A stretch of 28,292 nt of DNA, taken from NCBI GenBank assembly GCA_033557685.1, contig JAWQRN010000573.1, positions 1 to 28,292 of the forward strand, read 5' to 3'. The position numbers were made by a program, and so were the translations under genes. Below the pieces are notes generated by a model, which saw only the letters and a program-made list of their open reading frames with translations, ran no database searches and was not told the DNA's origin. Shown in pieces: positions 10,225 to 21,037 of the stretch (its first letter is position 1; every line of letters starts with the position of its first letter). The DNA is from Sperchopsis tessellata (lineage: Eukaryota; Arthropoda; Insecta; Coleoptera; Hydrophilidae).

Positions 10225-12480
10225 AACATAAATTTGGGTGTTGGACAATAACAGGAAATAAACACAAGAGAGGTGGTATTAGATGTTTGAATGTACAAAC
10301 TCTCATGCAGGTGAGTAAACTGGCTCAAGTTGAAAAAGGAATGGAACATTATAGCTTGAAAGTATTCGCCTTAAGCAAGGTAAGATGGAACGAAAAAAGG
10401 AAGTCGAGAACAAATAATGGAAATACAATCACATATTTTTTTAATTTTTTTTTTGTACTTAAATTCTGACGTACATGAAAGCGGAGTGGCAATAATAATA
10501 TCCACAGAAGTAGAAAGCTCGCTCCTAGAATGAGAAGAAGTATCGGATTTTATCATCTGGTATAGATTTCAGTCAAAGTGTTACTCCAATGTGTATGTGT
10601 GTATGCACCAATAATCAAAAATCCTGCAGAAGAAAAAGGTGAGTTTCATGATTAATTACAGAAAACTTATGAAACGCTATAAAATAAATATAAAGGAGAT
10701 ATAAAAATAATCTTAGGCGATTTAAATACTATGGTAGGAAATAAAAATTATGGTAGAGAAATGGCGATGGGTACAGATGGAATGGGAAGCATAAATAACA
10801 AGGTTAGTGAATTTCTGTATTATGAACAGTCTTATTATTGCTGGTAGTTTATTTAAACACAAATATATTCATAAAACTACCAGGAAGAAATGTAAGAAAT
10901 CAGATTGATCATATAATAATTGAGAAGAAATAGAAAGATTGGTTGCAAGATGTTAAAAGTATTAGAGGTACCGATATTGGATCAGAAAATTACTTAGTGA
11001 TAGGGGAGATAAAATTAAAATTAAATTTTCACAAAATTAAACGATGAAAACGAGGGTTCTGCAACATACAAAAAATTAAAAGACGAAAAAAATAAGCGAT
11101 GCTTTCAGGAAGAATTAAGATTAAGAACCGAAGAAATACACTTAGGGGGGAGTCGAAGAAACATGGCAAGTAATCAAAAACTCACTCTCTGAGACAGCAA
11201 ATCTAGTGTTGGGAAGAAGAAAATATATGCAGAAGAAATGGCTCACAAAAAGTACTGACGAATCGATGGAGGAAAGAAAATGCTAAACAATATAGGACAG
11301 AAACGGAAAGGGAATTAGAAAGTGAACATAATGAAAAGAATAAACAAGTTAATCTATCAACTAGGAGAGACAAAGGAATTATATAAATGAGATGCTACAG
11401 GTAACGAAAGAGGCTGTTATTAAGAATGACCCAAGAAAACATTATGAAATTATACGGAAAATTACACAAGTCACATAAACAATAAGGACCGAACAGAAAA
11501 GAATATTATACACTGGTGGATGCAATATTTTAAGGAGGTGTATAATGCAGGTGAGACAATTGAACTAAACATTGAATGACTCGAAGGAGACGAAGAATTT
11601 GATCTGAAACATGAAGAATTTAATAAACATTAAAATTAATTAGTACTGAAACAAGTAAAAGATGGAAAAGCGACTGACATTAATGTGATAGCGGCCAAAC
11701 TCTGAGAGGATGACAGATTTAATATATGAACTGATGAAAAAAATATGGCAAGATGAAATCATACAGAGGTAGTGGTCGGAAGGCATTATAATTAAATTTT
11801 CAAAGATTATGACAAGAATCATTAGAAATAGAACGAAAGATCAACTTGAACAAAGACTACGAGAAAATCAAAGTTGCTTTAGGAAAAATTATTCATCTAT
11901 TGATAATATCACTATATTAGGAATTTTAATAGAAGAAACAATCGAATGGCAGAAAGAAGTGTATATAAGTTTTATAGATTTTAAAAATGCCTTCAATAGG
12001 ATCGAAAGGAAAAATTTTAAAATCGTATGGCATTCCTCAGAAATACATAAGAATTATTCAGTTGTTAAATGAAGGCTAGAATTCAACACGAAAATCAATT
12101 GTCAGACAAAATTTCTATTGACAGTGGCGTGAGACAGAGATGCATACTCTCACCAATAATGTTACTAATTATGACGGATTGAATGATGAAGAAAGTATGT
12201 AAAAATCAAACTGGCATAACAGTCTATGTTTTCAATATACTGGAATATCTAAAGTATACAGATGACATTTGTCTACGGACAGAATCAAGAGGTCATGTGG
12301 AAAGCAAGATTAAGATACTGGCGCAGAATGGAAAAAAATCAAATTTTGACAAAGATGATGGAAATAAATGTAAAAGAGAAGAACGAAGTTATGTTAGTAG
12401 ATACACCCATAGACATAGTAAATCAAAAGTGTTATTTGGGCAGTGTGAGTCTAGCAAACTAATCACTTTTATATCATAGA
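10225..12480 (+). pseudogene. RTE-like LINE ORF2 relic: endonuclease and reverse transcriptase
   Basis: The endonuclease starts with RCLNVQTLMQVSKLAQVEKG at 10282-10340, followed by LSKVRW. GDLNTMVGNKNYGREMAMGT at 10718-10777 carries the catalytic GDxN motif, and IDHIII and GTDIGSDHYLV near 10900-11000 carry the final SDH motif. RT follows: NQSCFRKNYSSIDNITIL (about 11860-11915), FIDFKNAFNRIE at 11971-12006 (motif A with its Asp), SGVRQRCILSPIM near 12123 (motif B) and LKYTDDICL at 12249-12275 (motif C, YTDD replacing YADD). The order matches RTE/BovB-like endonuclease-RTs common in insects. Frames 11809-12072 and 12183-12479 are its longest intact pieces. Many stops and frameshifts remain. 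A fragment of another LINE's 3' end follows at 12642. Confidence 0.85.
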
Positions 12481-12641
12481 CTTGCTACAAGAAACGTCCT
12501 TAGGACGCCCCATGTTAAGCCAGGAATAAACAGGATATAGGTACATACAATGGAAGAGATAAGGGAAATGATGAGGAAACGAAAATCTTTGTCTCTATCA
12601 CTATCACCTCGTCGGATGACAGAGTCTTCCATTATATTAAA

Positions 12642-12971
12642 TTGTTTCACCAATTACAATGTATAAACATTTTTATTCTTTCTGTCGGCAGTCTTGAAAC
12701 TGCACCCAAAGAATTAAAAAGTGTCTGGCAAATTACTGCTAATAAGTCTTTAAGAACTTTAAAAGTAACACTTCTTTTAATCAAGTTACGAATAAAATTT
12801 AAAAATTTGACAATACGATACAAAATAAATATAATGGAAAATAACATTCAAGAAGAAAGCATACTGCAAGTAGAATATAACGATAAGAACATTAGTACTA
12901 AACTAGTAGAAGATATAAGGAAACATGTGAAAAAAGAAGAAATAAATAGCACCCACAGAATGCAGAAGTAG
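12642..12971 (+). pseudogene. LINE 3'-end fragment, copy B (ORF C-terminus)
   Basis: A 109-codon frame starts FHQLQCINIFILSVGSLETA and continues PKELKSVWQITANKSLRTL. The hydrophobic-SVG-(x)-PKxL-L pattern, followed by a KxxLL segment, resembles the extreme C-terminus of certain LINE ORFs that end in a VIGALG-like box and a LRK-like helix. Downstream residues (MENNIQEESI and the Lys-rich tail) lie in the region also shared with copy A at 8972-9003, so they may be 3' UTR read as protein. The copy is 5'-truncated. It sits 3.85 kb downstream of copy A in the same orientation, with a LINE ORF1 and ORF2 between them. Confidence 0.55.
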
Positions 12972-13057
12972 CATTAACTATATTAAAATAATCTCTCTCA
13001 ACATGCTATAGTTAACGTAATTAAGATGTTAGAATAATGAACAAATGTATAGTCTTA

Positions 13058-13088
13058 TGCCAGGTCTGTTAATATGAAACCAGAATTT
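13058..13088 (+). repeat. mariner left terminal inverted repeat
   Basis: Starts tgccaggtctgttaatatga next to TA at 13056-13057. It differs from the right copy at three positions. Confidence 0.9.
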
Positions 13089-13226
13089 GCTCATAGATGG
13101 CTCTAGTTATGAACGTGGTGACTGTCAAACCGCGTCATTTGCGCATTTTTCTTGTGTTTGTGTGTTTGTCAAAGACTTTTAACTTACAAGTTTCATACAA
13201 CAACATATTTTTTCATTGCGTTGAAC

Positions 13227-14232
13227 ATGTCGAATTTTGTGCGTGAAAACTGCGATTTGTATTAATTTTCTGTTGCCATTTGAAGAAAACTGCTGCTTGT
13301 CGAAGCTTACGGTGAGCATGCTCTTGGTAAATCACAGTGCTTTGAGTGGTTTAAAAAATTCAACAGTGACGATTTTAACGTGAGAAACGGAGAACGTGGC
13401 AGACCACCGAGAAAGTTGTAAGACGCCGAATTACAAACGTTGTTGGATGAGGATGACGCTCAAACGCAACAACAACTCGCGGAAAATTAAATGTGACACA
13501 AGACGCCGTTTACATACGGTTGAAAGCCATGGGAAAGATCCAGAAGGTGGGAAAATGGTTTCCACATGAACTGAATGAAAGACAGCAGGAAAACCGAAAA
13601 ACCACTTGCGAAATGCTGTTTGCCAGGTACAAAAGAAAATCATTTCTCCATCGAATTGTGACTGGCGATGAAAAATGGATATATTTCGAGAATTATAAGC
13701 TTACAAGATCATGGGTAACTCCTAGCAAAACAGCGACATCGACTGTAATGCCAAATCGCTATGGACGGAAAACAATGCTCTGTGTTTGGTGGTATCAGAA
13801 GGATGTTATCTGTTACGATCTGCTAAAACCTGGCAAAACTGTTAACACTGAACGCTACCGACAACAAATGATGGATTTGAACAAAGCATTGCGTGAAAAT
13901 GACCAGAATATCAAAAGAGACAACACAAGGTGATTTTGCTTAATGATAACGCACCATCGCACACAGCAAAACCGGTCAAGGAAACGATTGAGGCGTTTAG
14001 TTGAGAAATACTTTCGCATGCGGCTTACTCACCAGACTTGGCGCCATCCGATTACTACTTATTTGCATCGATGGGACATGCACTTGCTGAACAGTGCTCC
14101 AGTTCTTACGAAAATGTACGAAAAAGGCTTGATGATTGCTTTGCCTTAAAAAAGCAACAGTTCTTTTGGCGTGGCAAATAACCAGAGAGATGGAAAAATT
14201 GTGTAGCTAGCGATGGGTAATACTTTGAATAA
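13227..14232 (+). pseudogene. mariner transposase pseudogene (D,D34D)
   Basis: The ATG at 13227 opens the expected N-terminus but is interrupted by stops near 13255-13280. The helix-turn-helix region is recognisable as VEAYGEHALGKSQCFEWFKK and, after a stop, LLDEDDAQTQQQLAE. The longest intact part, 13493-13933, holds WFPHELNERQ and VTGDEKWIYFENYKL with the first catalytic Asp, then GRKTMLCVWWYQKDVICYDL and NTERYRQQM. A frameshift near 13925 leads to LNDNAPSHTAKPVK (second Asp) and YSPDLAPSDYYLF (third Asp). These two Asp residues are separated by 34 residues counting one stop codon, the mariner D34D spacing. The expected HDN before the second Asp is NDN here. The product ends near WKNCVASDG at a TAA at 14230-14232. 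At least one frameshift and five or more stops make it inactive. Confidence 0.9.
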
Positions 14233-14278
14233 GATATTTTTACAATTTTTATACAATAAAGGTGTATTTTCTATAAAG

Positions 14279-14309
14279 AAATTCCGGTTTCATATTTACA
14301 GACCTGGTA
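14279..14309 (-). repeat. mariner right terminal inverted repeat
   Basis: Its reverse complement starts taccaggtctgtaaatatga. It is followed by the TA at 14310-14311. Confidence 0.9.
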
Positions 14310-14311
14310 TA

Positions 14312-14822
14312 CTCTTAATTATACACTTGACTTCAACTTATTGCACAGGTTGATAAATAATCTTATACTATATAATAAAAAATTGCATAACTCAATTTGC
14401 CTTAAAAATGAACTTGAACGGTTATTGCATTTAACTTCTCCCTTGGTTTATTTTCCTTGCTACAGTCACGTTCATAACGACTTTTTCATGTATTACTATT
14501 AGATATTTTTTATTCCAAATTCAGTCCTGAAGTAGATATTTCGAAAATACTGTTCGTATTAATATCACCTAAAACCTTGTAACTTTGCTAAAAAATGCAT
14601 CAGTAAACCTAACAGAGATGAGACAATCTATCGGAGAAGGTGGATATTGTTGAGAGTTTGACTTATTGGGATTCACTGAATATAAAGAGTCTGCTTTTCA
14701 CATATTGTTTTAATTTCCACGTGTATCAAATAAAGGATGGACCTGCATAGCCTTCACTGCTTGAAAGTAGGTTGTGACCTTTCTACCCCTAGAAATATAT
14801 GTATATATGCCCAAAACCGAAT
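14312..14822. other. No gene seen between mariner and the next LINE
   Basis: A+T-rich intronic sequence. No coding frame, repeat or element boundary was recognised. Confidence 0.5.
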
Positions 14823-14824
14823 AA

Positions 14825-17320
14825 TCGCAAAATTAGAAATAAATATCCCTAGATTACTCCAACAAGCAGCCATTCAGACAAGACAGTCGAAACGTTCTAT
14901 GAAGATGTAACAGATCATCATAAGAGCGAATATGCACAGTTTAAGATCATCTTAGGGGATTTTAATACAAAAGTAGGTGGAGAGTATGTATGTGAAAAAT
15001 TCCTTCGGTAGCAAATTACATTTATTTGTTCATAAATACTTGTGTGGTCATATGAGGTCTAGGAGCTTCTGTTGTTATCAATCTTGTTGTAAAAGGCAAT
15101 CAGGGTTCAGGGCGGGAAAATACAGGAGTAAAGAAGAATTCACTTAATAAAACAATTGTTGTTTCGCGGACATAAAAAATCAAACAGCTTTAAAGTTGGC
15201 GTTGGTGCCATTTAACAAATGACAAGCGATGCGTGCGAAGTGACTAATAATAATTGTGAACTGGCCCTAGTACGACCATTTTCGAAGAGGGTGTAAAATT
15301 GTACATGTTTTCAACAATAGCCTTAGTATTATGGCTGTTCATGAGAAAACCGATGAGTTTGACCGATAACACCGCCGGGAAGTATAACTACCGATTCTGA
15401 GTACAATCAGACTGAAAGTTTTTGGCAGTAACAGTTTGAATAAAACAACCAGGAGATCAGGTTATAGGTGCGTTTGGCTTTGAAAGTAGAAATAAACGAG
15501 ACAACGGACGGTAGAATTAACATAATCGAAGAGTCTGTATATAGAAAATACCATGTTTGCTACAAAAACATCAGCAAAATAACTCTGGCATGATCTTAGC
15601 AACAGCAGGAACGATATCGACTCCATACTCACTAATAGAAAATCCATCATAAAAGACTGCATAATTCTGAATCGTTTCGATACTGGAAGTGACCACCATG
15701 TTGTTAGATGTAGAATGTATTCAAATGTAAAATTAGAAAGATTGAAATTAACCAACAGCTGTGTCAAAAACATTAACTTGGACTATCTAAAATCTAATCA
15801 AAAAGTATTTCAACTAGAGCTTAAAAACAGTTTTGCTGTCATATAATTACAGATATGGCCAAAGGCATAGGTAAAACTGCCAATGGTAAAAAGGAGTCAA
15901 AAATTTGCTAACATAGAGCCTACAAACGCAGCATAAAGAATTAAAAAGAAAACAAAATAAAGCATAATGTATATAATGTAGAACTTTGAAAGACCATTTA
16001 AAGATGAATGGAAGATGTTAGAAGATAAAACTATGAAGCCACACTCCAGGCGATAGAGTAGAATAGGAGCTACAAATAAGTGAAACAGAGACTCTCAAAT
16101 AACAGCTCTCAGATCTGAAACGGTGAGAGAAGTGATGATAGAGTAGAAATTCTTGAAGTAGTTAGGAAATTTTACCAAGAACTACGTCGAGATCAGCCTT
16201 ACATGTGTGCTCTACAAGATCCTTACCAAAATAGGTACGAATCTCGTTACAGACCAATTCTATTCTTACCACATTCACACGGTGCTTAAAATGATATCTG
16301 AATGTAACGAATATAACCTGCTACTACGTTTTCCTTTCCATTTGCATACATACAGCTAATTCAAAATATCTTTGAAAGAGCCCTACAAAACAATAACTTA
16401 TATCAAGAAAAAGAAACTTTTTGCAATCAACCGGTGTTAGACAAGGAGACACCATATCACCGAAGCTGTTTAGTTCAGCTTAGAGTATATGTTCCAAGAA
16501 CTAAATTGGGAACAGTAGATTATTAAAGTGAATGGAGAATATCTTAACCACTTCAGATTTGCAGATGATACCGTGTTATTTACACACACTATCGAAGAGC
16601 TCCAAGAAAGAATGAAGAAGAATCTGGATTCTGAAAGTAGGGATGAAGGTCTTAGGATGAATCTTAGTAAAATGAAAGTAATGTTCAATGAACTAGTTAT
16701 GCCAGCCAATATGTATATCGAGGGTACACTGATCAAAACCGTAATATTATACATGTATTTGGACGAGCTGATAACGATGGATGGAGATATATACATATAC
16801 AAAGCTTCTAAAGAGACGTCTAAACAACATACTTAGATCGCAGATGCCCTTGTGTTAGAAACACAGGATTTTATATAAATGTGTTTGCCTGTGATGACGT
16901 ATGCTAGTGAGATATTAAAGGCCTCGCATATACAGAGCCTTCAAACAACTTATATAAATAGTATGAGTTTCATGATGGTTTTGAGAATTTGTGGTCAAAG
17001 GCTAGGTGTATGGATAAGGAGTCAGGCTAAAGTTAGGTATGTTATAGGAACAGTGACACTAGAGGGGAAGTAGGCAGGACATCTTGGAAGGTGAGCAGAT
17101 CATCTATGGTCAAGAGAATTAACCTTGTGGGAACCAAGAGTCAACATAAGACCAAGCCGTATATCCAATGACAGGTGGTATAGAGTACTTAGAAATTGTT
17201 TGGGAGTCACGTGAATGAGAAGAACGAACAACCTCGATAAATTCTCATATAGACCAATTTTCTCGATGTCAAGTATACAAGCGGCGAGAGGCAAGTGGCC
17301 AATCCTTTGGTACTAGATTA
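14825..17320 (+). pseudogene. Second RTE-like LINE ORF2 relic, with internal insertion
   Basis: The endonuclease begins at TPTSSHSDKTVETFYEDV (about 14850-14910) and reaches FKIILGDFNTKVGGEY near 14940-14989. After a 0.45-kb interruption it resumes at IGAFGFESRNKRDN (15463 onward), and continues to NDIDSILTNRKSIIKD and NRFDTGSDHHVVRCR (15613-15716). In RT, TGVRQGDTISPKLF at 16432-16473 is motif B, and FRFADDTVLF at 16555-16584 is motif C (FADD). The frame 16528-16836 continues through a KMKVMFNE block and IYIEGTLIKT. The C-terminal part includes MPLC, then LPVMTYASE near 16887-16913 and a degenerate tail to about 17320. RT motif A was not located between 16200 and 16330. It belongs to the same broad endonuclease-RT class as 10225-12480 but is a distinct family. 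It is inactivated by many frameshifts. Confidence 0.85.
14995..15455. other. Apparent insertion splitting the LINE endonuclease
   Basis: About 460 bases separate two endonuclease segments that are adjacent in related LINEs (GDFNTKVGGEY and IGAFGFESRN). The inserted stretch has no recognisable coding frame, TIR or poly-A tail. I could not define exact ends or a target-site duplication. It might instead be a badly scrambled piece of the same LINE. Confidence 0.45.
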
Positions 17321-17696
17321 TTTGTGTGAACTTAAAGTTACAAAAAGCAACTACGCTATCCGGAAGACCTAATACAATCAATCATAAAATATTTCATACA
17401 ATAATTTGTTTCAAAATTATAGTGCATATTACTGATATGTGGACTCGGCAGATAAGCAATTTAATTAACTTGTAACATTTAGTTGAAGTAAAAAGTCTAA
17501 AGTGTACAATATTTAGATAGAGAATATTTCTTCATATGTAAATATACATTCACAATAAATGTAGTAATGTTAGAAATCAATATAAATTTACTTGCAATAG
17601 TTTCGCAACCCTGAGCTAATATTTTACAATTAGGTGTGTAAGGTTCTTTACTAACAATTACCTATTTTCATTAATATGCCTCAACGGTGCTGGTTA
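17321..17696. other. A+T-rich spacer without genes
   Basis: Nothing recognisable between the LINE 3' end and the MITE. Confidence 0.5.
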
Positions 17697-18028
17697 TATA
17701 GAATGGCCTGTCATCGAAATGCCGGTAGGAGACAGACGCGTGTTTGTTTACATATACGTACGTTGCCAGTACGAATATTTCTAATTATTAGAAAAATATT
17801 ATTTCTGCATATATAGAAATCAACGCTTATGTTGAAGTACGTATTTGAAGTGCACAAGTGGAACTCAGTGTCACTGATGACGAGTGGAACTCAGAAATGA
17901 ATCTGGCCCATAGTTGCACTTCCGACATCTTTTTCTGCATCATAGATTGTTTTTTTCTAATAATTAAAAATATGTAAACAAACCCGCGGTTGTCTCCTAC
18001 CGGCATTTCGATGTCAGGCCATTCTATA
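17697..18028. mobile_element. Palindromic MITE with TATA/TA flanks
   Basis: The arms begin gaatggcctg (17701) and end caggccattc (18024). The outer 53 bases of the arms match at 49 positions, and similarity continues inward for several tens of bases through taattattagaaaaa. TATA lies on both sides (17697-17700, 18025-18028), consistent with a TA or TATA target duplication. There is no coding capacity. The unpaired centre contains gtggaactcag twice (17859-17869 and 17884-17894). Size, TA-type flank and long TIRs suggest a non-autonomous Tc1/mariner-like element. A piggyBac-like (TTAA) origin is not supported by the flanks. Confidence 0.88.
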
Positions 18029-18995
18029 ATTATTTATTTTATTACTCTTAGATAATGTTTCCAGTAAGCCAAAGTACATAAATACAAAGGAAATCCATAT
18101 TTACCTAAAGTAAAGTTGATTTCGTAAGACCGTGCTTTCAAGAAACGAAAAATTTGCAAGGAAAATTATCAAAGTATAATTGCTCTTATGGGAAGTGGAA
18201 GTTGTTTTCTCATAAAAGTTCCAATTTCTTATCTATCTTAATAGGAGTAGTAACATACTTCACGAAATAATAAGAGGCATCTTTCTATTCGTTTTTAAAC
18301 TAACGAGGATTTTAAAAACTATTTGTATAGTAAAGTACATATCGGACGTCGGAAATTGAATCAATATTAGCTCGATTTGATCGGGAAGTTGAAACTTGTG
18401 CTCGATATTTATTTTAACTTTTTTTTAATTACGCAAACTCTCATATAAATGTTTTTTTTTTTGGGAGAAAAATACATACGAAGCTTTTCAATATATTATC
18501 TATAATTCGTTGAAGGTTCTATTCAAAAATGGCAGGTTAAGTTCAATTATTGTTAATATATTTACGTCGATTTATTTCACAGGATATTGTTTCATCACAA
18601 GGAGGGCATTAGCAAGAAGATATTCCATAATCATAACAATTTTGGCCTAAAAAGGAATCTAAACTTACTATAAAAAACAACAGAAACTTATGCAAAACTA
18701 ACTATATCTTCGATCTATCGATTCGATCTCGATAGGACCATAATATTGAATCGCTAGGATCGAAATGTTTAAAAGAATAGGCAAAGATAATGCGGCTGGA
18801 AACGCTGAATTGCTGTTGTAAGACTTTTTGAATGTCCCTCTTTCAACGAACGTAAATTGTTTAATGAAGTGAACGTGTATTTCTAACTCGTTGGGACAAT
18901 AAATATGCTTTAGCATTATTTCTACCAAATAACTATTTCTTTAGATATACTGTGTCTGCTCCTGGCTAGTCATAATTTTCATTATTTTGTCTTGT
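18029..18995. other. No gene seen; A+T-rich intron
   Basis: No recognised element. A small imperfect palindrome, ctatcgattcgatctcgatag, lies near 18716-18735. The opposite-strand open frame 18698-18928 (76 codons) has no recognisable family and is left uncalled. Confidence 0.5.
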
Positions 18996-18999
18996 ATTA

Positions 19000-19721
19000 T
19001 AAGAATGAACAACGCCGACCTGTGGATATAGATGCAAGTTCCATCTCACCAATAAATAAGAATACAGGTGAAAGTCAATAGCCCCTTTCCACTGGTCTAC
19101 AAGTGTCTCTGACTCTCATAGAATAGATTAATTACTCTTTTTTGCATTACAAATGCCCTGGATGCCTCGGTATCTCTCCCCCAGAACAAAACTAGGTATC
19201 TCAATACTGAATATACGAGAGCGTAATATACCTTTAAGAGGTCCACAGTTTTCCTATAACTGCCCAAATGCGTAATAAGAGCTACCAAGTTCCTTACAAA
19301 CATATTCAATCCGCTCAGCAAAGCATAGCCGTCCGTCCACACGCATACCCAACAATTTCGTTGATGAAGCCCTCCGCAGTAGAGTAGGGTTTAAATATAA
19401 CGTAACATCCGGTGGATCTCTCCATTTGCGGAAGCATAGGTATGTTGTCTTTGATACATTGACTATAAGGCGAACACCTAATCCCACATTCCATTCAGTG
19501 GATGTACCACCATCCACCTTTACTCTTGTGCTTCGCCATGATAAAAAATAATCCAAACACCTGCTTACATTCCAACAAAAAAATGTGAACAAATACCAAC
19601 TGTGTGGAGTCCGTTTGCGGTTTGACAAAAAAAAGATGGTCGGAAAAAGTGAGTACAACAGGTAGCCAACATGCCAACATGCCAACATGGTCCATAGGCG
19701 AATCATAACGTCTCTGAGCAT
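19000..19721 (-). pseudogene. LINE reverse transcriptase C-terminal fragment
   Basis: On the minus strand the frame 19721-19254 reads, in its second half, LIVNVSKTTYLCFRKWRDPP followed by DVTLYLNPTLLRRASSTKLL and GMRVDGRLCFAERIEYVCKE, ending GSSYYAFGQL. This is the thumb region after the YADD box: NxxKT, FxxLG and the W-xH-hhxhxxKL equivalents. A frameshift near 19260 leads to VDLLKVYYALVYSVLRYLVL and FWGRDTEASRAFVMQKRVIN (19243-19108), the typical LINE segment ALxxSxLxYGxxxWG-(x)n-QKRhhR. Degenerate sequence continues to about 19000. It belongs to the Jockey/CR1-like assemblage. RT core and endonuclease are absent, so it is a 5'-truncated copy. The first third of the frame (19721-19590), with three tandem gccaacat units at 19665-19688, does not match. 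Confidence 0.8.
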
Positions 19722-20235
19722 ATAGGAGTAGTCAACAAAAAAGAAACAGTTTCGATAACTGTTAAAAAATTAATTAATATACTACAAACACAAAATAAAA
19801 TAAAACTATTTACATTTTTTTACATTTACGAGTTTCGTGTGAGAAGGTGGATGGGGACAATTATAAATTTTGCATAACAAGCTTGCAAAATATACTGTTC
19901 ACACAACCATCCAAATATATGGGAGGGTCAATAATCTACAATGTAGCTAACAGACCAAGTTACGTGTGTTGGTAAGAACAAGAATAACAAAGTCAAAAAT
20001 TCTTTCATGTTATACCTTTAGAAAGCAGCGACTTGGTAGTGTCAGAAAAACCAACCATACAAAGCAAAAGTTATTAGTTATGCACCAGGCAGGGTGTTAA
20101 CAAAGCATTAACTCTGCATCAATATGTAAAAAATCCCAGACATTCAGACAACAAAAATGGGCCCACCCATTATTAAGTAGAAAACAAATACAACATACAA
20201 TTTTAACTCAAAATAGACACTGCTACCATAGGTGT
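19722..20235. other. No gene seen
   Basis: A+T-rich intron. Part of 20000-20235 may be the 3' tail of the Penelope-like relic that follows on the minus strand, but no coding similarity was visible. Confidence 0.4.
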
Positions 20236-20640
20236 CTTACATTGTAAAAGGAAAGCATCGGGGGTCAAACCTTTAATATCAGACAGATATAGTGGCGAAA
20301 AATATGACATTCCCCAAGGAATTTTCATTTGTGTAAGTTGGATTCATACTCAAGTACTTGTGCATTTTCATAGTCCATCATGTGTGAACAATTGGACACA
20401 TGACAGGCCAACGCACATGCATCAGGCCTAATTTTGAGTCACTCTTGTGAAGTGCAAGCCTTTTACTGAGTTTTTGTATACTACATTACTACGTTTAGAT
20501 GCAGGAGCAAGATTCTTTAAAAACGAATACAAAGACCCAACATTTAACAGGTTATAATTTGCAATCCTGATATCAGCACTCAAAACCTTCGAATTGATAT
20601 CTCTGATGTAGGGCAATTTACGGGTCATTGATTAAAGGGG
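20236..20640 (-). pseudogene. Penelope-like element fragment: GIY-YIG endonuclease region
   Basis: On the minus strand from 20628 the frame reads LPYIRDINSKVLSADIRIAN, then YNLLNVGSLYSFLKNLAP and SKRSNVVYKNSVKG. The L-(K/R)D-x(2-4)-SNVVYK block is the junction of the connector and the GIY-YIG endonuclease in Penelope-like retroelements, where VVY stands for GIY. After a frameshift the downstream part reads DACALACHVSNCSHMMDYEN and AQVLEYESNLHK, matching the endonuclease segment with ALAxHV and the acidic E-x-(x)-N/Y block. The second YIG and the CxxC that precedes it appear deleted. No RT is visible upstream, so this is a truncated C-terminal relic. Penelope endonucleases nick DNA to prime reverse transcription. 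Confidence 0.72.
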
Positions 20641-21035
20641 CAACAGTAATATCCAACGTATGAGTATGGTCCGGATCGAGATCATCTCGCGGTAACACAA
20701 CATTTAAGGAAAACACCATTCTGGAAATCAACAGCCGAGGATAGCCAATCAGCAATTTCCTAATTTGTGGTGGTTAAAGAAAGGCAGAAAAAAAAACGTT
20801 TCGTAATTACTTATTCCTTCATCTAGGGTCTGTAACCAGAACCATGAGTTTTTAACATATGTGTGCGTATACTTGTGTAAATATTATTTTGTTGTTTTTC
20901 GTATTAAAATTTATTTTTTTGTTTATATGAATATTACTTTCGATCAATCCTTGCTATTGTATAACCTGACACAGGAGCTGTTCTTTTATTGGCCTCCAAT
21001 TAATCCTTGAAAGTATAGTAGTATAGGGCATAATA
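20641..21035. other. Spacer between two minus-strand relics
   Basis: No coding similarity or repeat was recognised. Confidence 0.45.
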
Positions 21036-21037
21036 AA

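Larger units (their letters stand above)
13058..14309 (+). mobile_element. mariner transposon with both terminal repeats and TA target sites
   Basis: Terminal inverted repeats of about 31 bases lie at 13058-13088 and 14279-14309. Both share ccaggtctgt and aatatgaaacc with only a few mismatches. The element is flanked by TA dinucleotides at 13056-13057 and 14310-14311, the invariant target of Tc1/mariner. Total length is 1252 bp, normal for mariner. Inside is one transposase pseudogene in the same orientation. The TIR style (CCAGGT, then AATATGAAACC) resembles the cecropia-like group, but the subfamily is uncertain. The element sits in the GPCR intron in sense orientation. Confidence 0.92.

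Noticed and set aside
13943..14149. 68-codon plus-strand frame inside mariner
   Set aside because: Out of frame with the transposase. The true frame shows NDNAPSH and YSPDLAPSD.
15462..15773. 103-codon minus-strand frame
   Set aside because: Antisense of the LINE endonuclease C-terminal region read on the plus strand.
18698..18928. 76-codon minus-strand frame
   Set aside because: No recognisable motif, and A+T-rich intron can produce such frames by chance.
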